From: Nocardioides ferulae
Lineage (GTDB): Bacteria > Actinomycetota > Actinomycetes > Propionibacteriales > Nocardioidaceae
DNA: 64,000 bases
Assembly (NCBI RefSeq): GCF_003660455.1
Contig: NZ_QZVR01000013.1
Location: 25,280-89,279, forward strand
Reading direction: 5' to 3'
Under the pieces are notes generated by a model. That model was not told the DNA's origin and searched no databases. It saw only the letters and a list, made by a program, of their open reading frames with translations. The translations under genes and the position numbers were made by a program. This document shows, one piece after another, positions 60,608 to 64,000 of this stretch. Numbering within the stretch: the first letter of the stretch is position 1; each line of letters opens with the position of its first letter.

Positions 60608-61863
60608 TCGTGGGCGCCGAGACCGCCCTCGAGACGGTCGTGCGCGAGGAGTGGGGGCGGCTCACGTCCCTGCTCCTCGCGCAGTTCCGCCGACTCGACC
60701 TGGTGGAGGACGCCCTGGGGGACGCGGTGGAGGCGGCCACCCGGCACTGGCCGGTCTCGGGTGCGCCCGACAACCCGGCCGGGTGGCTGCTCACGACCGC
60801 CCGCCGGCGGATCCTGGACCGGCTGCGCGGCGAGGCGATGGCCCACCGCAAGGCGCCGCTGCTGGTCACCGAGGCGGTTGGTCGCGAGGAGGGCCTCCGC
60901 GCGATGGCAGACCCGGGCGGCCTGGTCGAGGACGACCTGCTCCGGCTGGTGCTGATGTGCACCCACCCGGCGCTGGCTCCCGAGTCGGCCAGCGCGCTGA
61001 CGCTGCGGATGGTCCTGGGCATCAGCACCCACGACATCGCCCGGCTCTTCCTGGTCTCCGAGCCGACCGCCGCTGCCCGGATCACGCGGGCGAAGAAGAA
61101 GATCGTGGCCGCCGGCATCCCCTTCGGTGTGCTGGCGGCCGACGCGCTGCCGGAGCGGCTGGAGACGGTGGCGCAGACGGCGTACCTGGCCTTCACCGCC
61201 GGCTACGCGCCCGGCAGCGGCGCCGACCTGCTGCGTGCGGACCTGGCCGGTGAGGCGATCCGGCTGGTCCGGGTGGTGCGCGACCTGCGGCCGCAGGAGC
61301 CGGCTCCGGTGGCGCTGCTGGCGCTGATGCTGCTCCAGCACTCGCGCCGCGACGCCCGGGTCGACGCCGACGGACGGCTGGTGCTGCTCGACGACCAGGA
61401 CCGGGGTCGATGGCGGCACGATGAGATCGACGAGGCCGTGGCGCTGCTGGCCGACCCGGTGCTGGCCGGTCCGCTGACGCCGCTCGTGGCTTCGTACGTC
61501 GTGCAGGCACGGATCGCTGCCGAACACGCTCGCGCCCCGTCGGCGGGGGAGACCTCGTGGGAGCGGATCGTGGCGCTCTACGACCTGCTCCTCCAGCTGA
61601 CCGGGTCGCCCGGGGCCAGGCTGGCGCGGGCGGTGGCGGTCGCGGAGGCGTCCGGTCCGGCGGCGGGTCTGGTCGCGTTGGAGGGCATCGAGATCCCCGG
61701 CAGTCATCGGGTCGCGGCGGTGCGGGCCGAGCTGCTGGCGCGCGCCGGCGACACCGCTCGGGCGGTGGTCGCCTACGACGAGGCGCTGGAGCTCTGCCGC
61801 AACGAGGCGGAGCGGGCACACCTGCTGGAGCGACGGGACCGCGCTGCATTGCCGGGGCGCTAG
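60604..61863 (+). CDS. ECF42-type RNA polymerase sigma factor
   Basis: 419 residues: sigma region 2 (about 8-75; EDALGDAVEAATRHWP, PAGWLLTTARRRILDRLR), region 4 (about 110-170; LTLRMVLGISTHDIARLFLVSEPTAAARITRAKKKI), and a long C-terminal extension (DUF6596/TPR-like; TAYLAFTAGYAPG..., VVAYDEALELCRNEAERAHLLERR) typical of the group. No anti-sigma factor is adjacent, as usual for ECF42; control is thought to involve the extension. GTG start translationally coupled to the DGPF genes. Confidence 0.92.
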   Translation: MIVGAETALETVVREEWGRLTSLLLAQFRRLDLVEDALGDAVEAATRHWPVSGAPDNPAGWLLTTARRRILDRLRGEAMAHRKAPLLVTEAVGREEGLRAMADPGGLVEDDLLRLVLMCTHPALAPESASALTLRMVLGISTHDIARLFLVSEPTAAARITRAKKKIVAAGIPFGVLAADALPERLETVAQTAYLAFTAGYAPGSGADLLRADLAGEAIRLVRVVRDLRPQEPAPVALLALMLLQHSRRDARVDADGRLVLLDDQDRGRWRHDEIDEAVALLADPVLAGPLTPLVASYVVQARIAAEHARAPSAGETSWERIVALYDLLLQLTGSPGARLARAVAVAEASGPAAGLVALEGIEIPGSHRVAAVRAELLARAGDTARAVVAYDEALELCRNEAERAHLLERRDRAALPGR

Positions 61864-61884
61864 CCCGACTGCTTGGTTGGGGGC

Positions 61885-62424
61885 ATGAACTACAACGGGA
61901 TGTGGGCCGAGCCCGGCAGTGATCCGCGAGAGGCGCTGGAGCCCGGCAGGGGCGAGAAGGCCGTGCTCGCGGAGTACCTCGACCGCTACCGGATGACCTT
62001 CGAGCTCAAGTGCGGGGGGCTCACCGCCGAGCAGCTCGCCACGCGCTCGGTCCCACCGTCGACGATGTCGCTGCTGGGCCTGGTGCGTCACCTCTCCCGC
62101 GTGGAGCACTCGTGGACGCGTCGAGTCTTCGAGGGGCAGATCGAGCTGCCGCGCCTCTACCGCACCGAGGAGGACCCGGACCTGGACTTCAACCAGGCCG
62201 TGGCCGACGACGACGTCGTCGCCGAAGCGTGGGAGACCTGGCGCGGTGAGGTCGCGCACGCCCGGTCGGTCTACGCCGGGCTGGACCTCGACGCCCCGGT
62301 CGAGGTCCACGGCCAGGAGCTGGAAGTCCGCGACGTCATCGTGCACCTGGTCGAGGAGTACGCCCGCCACGTGGGCCACGCCGACCTGCTGCGGGAGTGC
62401 ATCGATGGCCGCACTGGCCAGTAG
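61885..62424 (+). CDS. DinB-family protein (DUF664)
   Basis: 179-residue four-helix-bundle protein. Metal-type histidines are seen in GLVRHLSRVEHSWTRRVF and VHLVEEYARHVGHADLLREC, the usual DinB positions. ATG 61885 chosen; a TTG twelve bases upstream is an alternative. Probably a thiol-transferase or unknown enzyme. Lies 21 bases after the sigma gene and may be cotranscribed. Confidence 0.87.
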   Translation: MNYNGMWAEPGSDPREALEPGRGEKAVLAEYLDRYRMTFELKCGGLTAEQLATRSVPPSTMSLLGLVRHLSRVEHSWTRRVFEGQIELPRLYRTEEDPDLDFNQAVADDDVVAEAWETWRGEVAHARSVYAGLDLDAPVEVHGQELEVRDVIVHLVEEYARHVGHADLLRECIDGRTGQ

Positions 62425-62806
62425 GCCGTGGCCCGACACGGGAGCGCGCGATCGCGTGGACGGCTTCGTAGATCGACGGACGTAACGACCCGCCGGACCG
62501 TCCGTCTCCCCCTTCCCGTGCCCATATGTTCGTCGCGGTCCGAGACTGTGAATGGTCGTTCGGATCTGCCGCGACCAGCGCGGATCTGCCGATATCGGGA
62601 TGTCGTTCGGAGCCCCGACTTGTACGGTGTTCCCGCGGTCATCTCAGCGGTAACGGAGGCTCAGGGGTTCTCGGCACTGCCGGGAGCAAAGGCTGAGTGA
62701 AGTCCCGGCCTCGCTCTCACCAGGCCCTTTCCGGAGGGCGCCGCACTCCGGTCCCGAACTGCACCACGCACGGATCCGCCGCATTCGGACTGGAATGCTG
62801 GGGGGC
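62425..62806. other. 382-base intergenic stretch of unusual composition
   Basis: No gene is supported. It is visibly less GC-rich than the rest (CATATG, GAATGG, GATATC). Contents: inverted repeat GACGGACG/CGTCCGTC (62475-62482, 62499-62506), perhaps the DinB terminator; direct repeat CGGATCTGCCG at 62561-62571 and 62581-62591; and the left copy of the 18-bp repeat. Confidence 0.6.
62564..62581. repeat. Left copy of an 18-bp direct repeat
   Basis: ATCTGCCGCGACCAGCGC here and ATCTGCCGCGGTCAGCGC at 63215-63232 agree at 16 of 18 positions and bracket the orphan gene. Confidence 0.7.
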
Positions 62807-63205
62807 ATGAACCGTGAGCCCGCCTGGGACCGACTCCTGGCTTCGCTGAGGACGTGGGCGGAAGTGCGGGAGGTGACCGGGGGCGTTGAGGTCTCCTTCC
62901 CGGGTGGTGCGGGCGCATTGCGAACGGTGGAGATCGTCATGACACCCGAACAATGGGATGAACTCAGCGAGGTCGTGCAGTTCGAGTCGCCCGACAGCGT
63001 GAAGAGGCGACTCCTCGCACTTGAGGACGACAAGCCCTTCCTCGTATGCGACTCGGGGGTGGAGTTGATTGCTTCCTCCAGCCACGATCTGCCTCCCGTC
63101 ACATTCGCGGGCTTCACGCCCGAGCCCGGCGGACAGTGGGTCGCCACCGACGAGACGGGAAACGTGGTCAGCCGATTGGCCGACTGGAGCGACAACGACG
63201 ACTGA
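62807..63205 (+). CDS. Hypothetical protein, possibly acquired
   Basis: 132 residues, acidic, no signal peptide or membrane helix; mixed alpha/beta look (WDRLLASLRTWAEVREV, VEIVMTPEQWDELSEVVQF, a final SRLADWSDNDD). I recognise no family. Codon use is less GC-biased than neighbours (TTC, GAA, GAT, ATT, CGA appear). ATG 62807 has GGGGGG before it; ATG 62795 is an alternative. Flanked by 18-bp direct repeats and next to a broken HNH gene, so horizontal gain is plausible. Size and acidity would suit an immunity-type protein, but no toxin partner is visible. Confidence 0.6.
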   Translation: MNREPAWDRLLASLRTWAEVREVTGGVEVSFPGGAGALRTVEIVMTPEQWDELSEVVQFESPDSVKRRLLALEDDKPFLVCDSGVELIASSSHDLPPVTFAGFTPEPGGQWVATDETGNVVSRLADWSDNDD

Positions 63206-63214
63206 AACGCACGC

Positions 63215-63232
63215 ATCTGCCGCGGTCAGCGC
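63215..63232. repeat. Right copy of the 18-bp direct repeat
   Basis: Matches 62564-62581 at 16 of 18 bases and ends two bases from the stop codon of the HNH fragment. Confidence 0.7.
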
Positions 63233-63234
63233 CG

Positions 63235-63957
63235 CTAGGAGCCGCCGGTGAGGTCGAGGTCGAGGTGCACCCCGGTGGTGGACTCGGGGTAGATGTCGAG
63301 GCCTGGTGGGGCGGTGAGGATGAGGTCGGCTTCTTGGTCGGTGAGCGGGTGGGTGCCTTGGTCGTCGACGAGCGCGGCGAGGCCGTGGGGGCTCTGCCAG
63401 AGGTAGCGGCCGGGGCCGGCGGCGCGGCCGCGGTGGCCGCCATGGGTCTTCCAACGATGATGTCGCCGGCGTAATGGTGCGCTGTTGTGGGGGCCGGTCT
63501 GGCCTGGTGGGCCGCCGTCGGCGGGTGGCTTGTAGGCGACGATGTGGTCGGTGTCGGTCTGGTCGCGGCTGGCGGCGGTGGAGTAGGGGAAGACGTCGCC
63601 TCCGGCGAGGAGCCAGGTGTGGTCCTTGAGTCGTTCGGGGTGCTCGTAGGCATCGACCCGCGGCCGGCTGGCGAGGTCGAGGACCGGCTGCAGCTTGACG
63701 TCGGCGTGGCCGAGGAGCTCGGCGAGGGCTTGGGCGAGCATCGGGCCGAGGCCTTCGACGCGGGCGATCCCGGCCTGGCGCTGCAGGGCGGCTTGGTGGA
63801 GGTGGACGAACACCTTCCCGCGGGGGCGCAGCGAGGCCAGCTGTCGGGTGGTCAGGGCCTTGAGGCGGTCGAGGGTGGCGTCGAGGTGCGCTGGCGCGTA
63901 GGCGGGGCGTCCCGCGGGGCGAGCGAGCAGCGGGCGGTCGTAGAGCCCCCCGGTTGG
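63235..63957 (-). pseudogene. C-terminal part of a DUF222/13E12-type HNH endonuclease
   Basis: About 240 codons match the C-terminal half of the family: GKVFVHLHQAAL, RVEGLGPMLAQAL, the HNH motif as DTDHIVAYKPPADGGPPGQTG...HNSAPLRRRHHRWKTHG, and GRYLWQSPHG. Upstream in frame a TAA lies at 63960-63958, where an intact protein would continue through the DUF222 domain, and there is no good start before GTG 63813. So the gene is truncated or frameshifted near the window edge; what lies beyond is not visible. Such genes are multicopy, often degraded elements in Nocardioides-like genomes. Confidence 0.75.
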
Positions 63958-64000
63958 TTACCGTCCGGCGGGTATCTCACCGTTTGCTGGGCGTGCCCTG

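Noticed and set aside
62561..62591. CGGATCTGCCG repeated with a short spacer as a CRISPR beginning
   Set aside because: Only two 11-bp copies 20 bases apart, no further units and no cas genes.

Overview
The window is high-GC, densely coding DNA with many GTG starts, 4-bp start/stop overlaps (ATGA, GTGA) and TANNNT-type -10 boxes lying 6-7 bases before start codons. Gene content and synteny (GlgE glucan pathway, proA-nadD-rsfS-phosphatase, comEA-comEC-holA-rpsT-lepA-hemW, DUF3097, a DUF222/13E12-type HNH remnant) point to an actinobacterium, most likely Nocardioidaceae such as Nocardioides; the genus is inference. No rRNA, CRISPR array, prophage or complete insertion sequence was seen. There is one tRNA gene, tRNA-Ala(GGC).

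Layout. 1-13.3 kb: storage-glucan and trehalose metabolism (mak partial, treS, glgE on minus; glgP on plus; glgX on minus), interrupted by a large secreted M36 metallopeptidase. 13.4-16.7 kb: enoyl-CoA hydratase, a small membrane protein and the electron-transfer flavoprotein genes etfB-etfA. 16.7-21.7 kb: secreted lysyl-oxidase-like protein, then proA, a 54-residue membrane protein, nadD, rsfS, a histidine phosphatase and tRNA-Ala. 21.8-25.5 kb: an OmpR-type two-component system and a secreted alpha/beta hydrolase, joined by an 11-bp-periodic direct-repeat operator in front of both the regulator and the hydrolase. 25.5-28.5 kb: MarR regulator divergent from a YjjI-type glycyl-radical enzyme and its YjjW-type activase. 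28.6-32.7 kb: Baeyer-Villiger-type monooxygenase, acetoacetate-decarboxylase-like protein, AraC regulator and SDR. 32.7-36.3 kb: leuS behind a leucine-rich leader peptide and intrinsic terminator (attenuator), then degV. 36.3-43.1 kb: PucR regulator divergent from a BMP lipoprotein/ABC transporter operon ending in a yeast-type cytosine deaminase. 43.2-49.2 kb: comEA-comEC, a MerR-PP2C fusion, holA and rpsT. 49.4-54.0 kb: two small-molecule-kinase-like proteins around lepA, then a MOSC protein. 54.1-59.4 kb: acyl-CoA synthetase, hemW, TM2 and DUF4870 membrane proteins, DUF3097 and a small acidic protein. 59.4-62.4 kb: three DGPF/YCII proteins plus an ECF42-type sigma factor under an ECF42-like promoter, then a DinB-family protein. 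62.4-64 kb: an atypical, possibly transferred end with an orphan gene between 18-bp direct repeats and an N-terminally broken HNH gene.

Most regulatory proposals of interest come from base-level reading: the leuS attenuator, the two-component operator with identical repeat-to-promoter spacing at two genes, the ECF42-type promoter, and a recurring leaderless promoter arrangement. All functional calls are from motif recognition by eye; no database search was possible.
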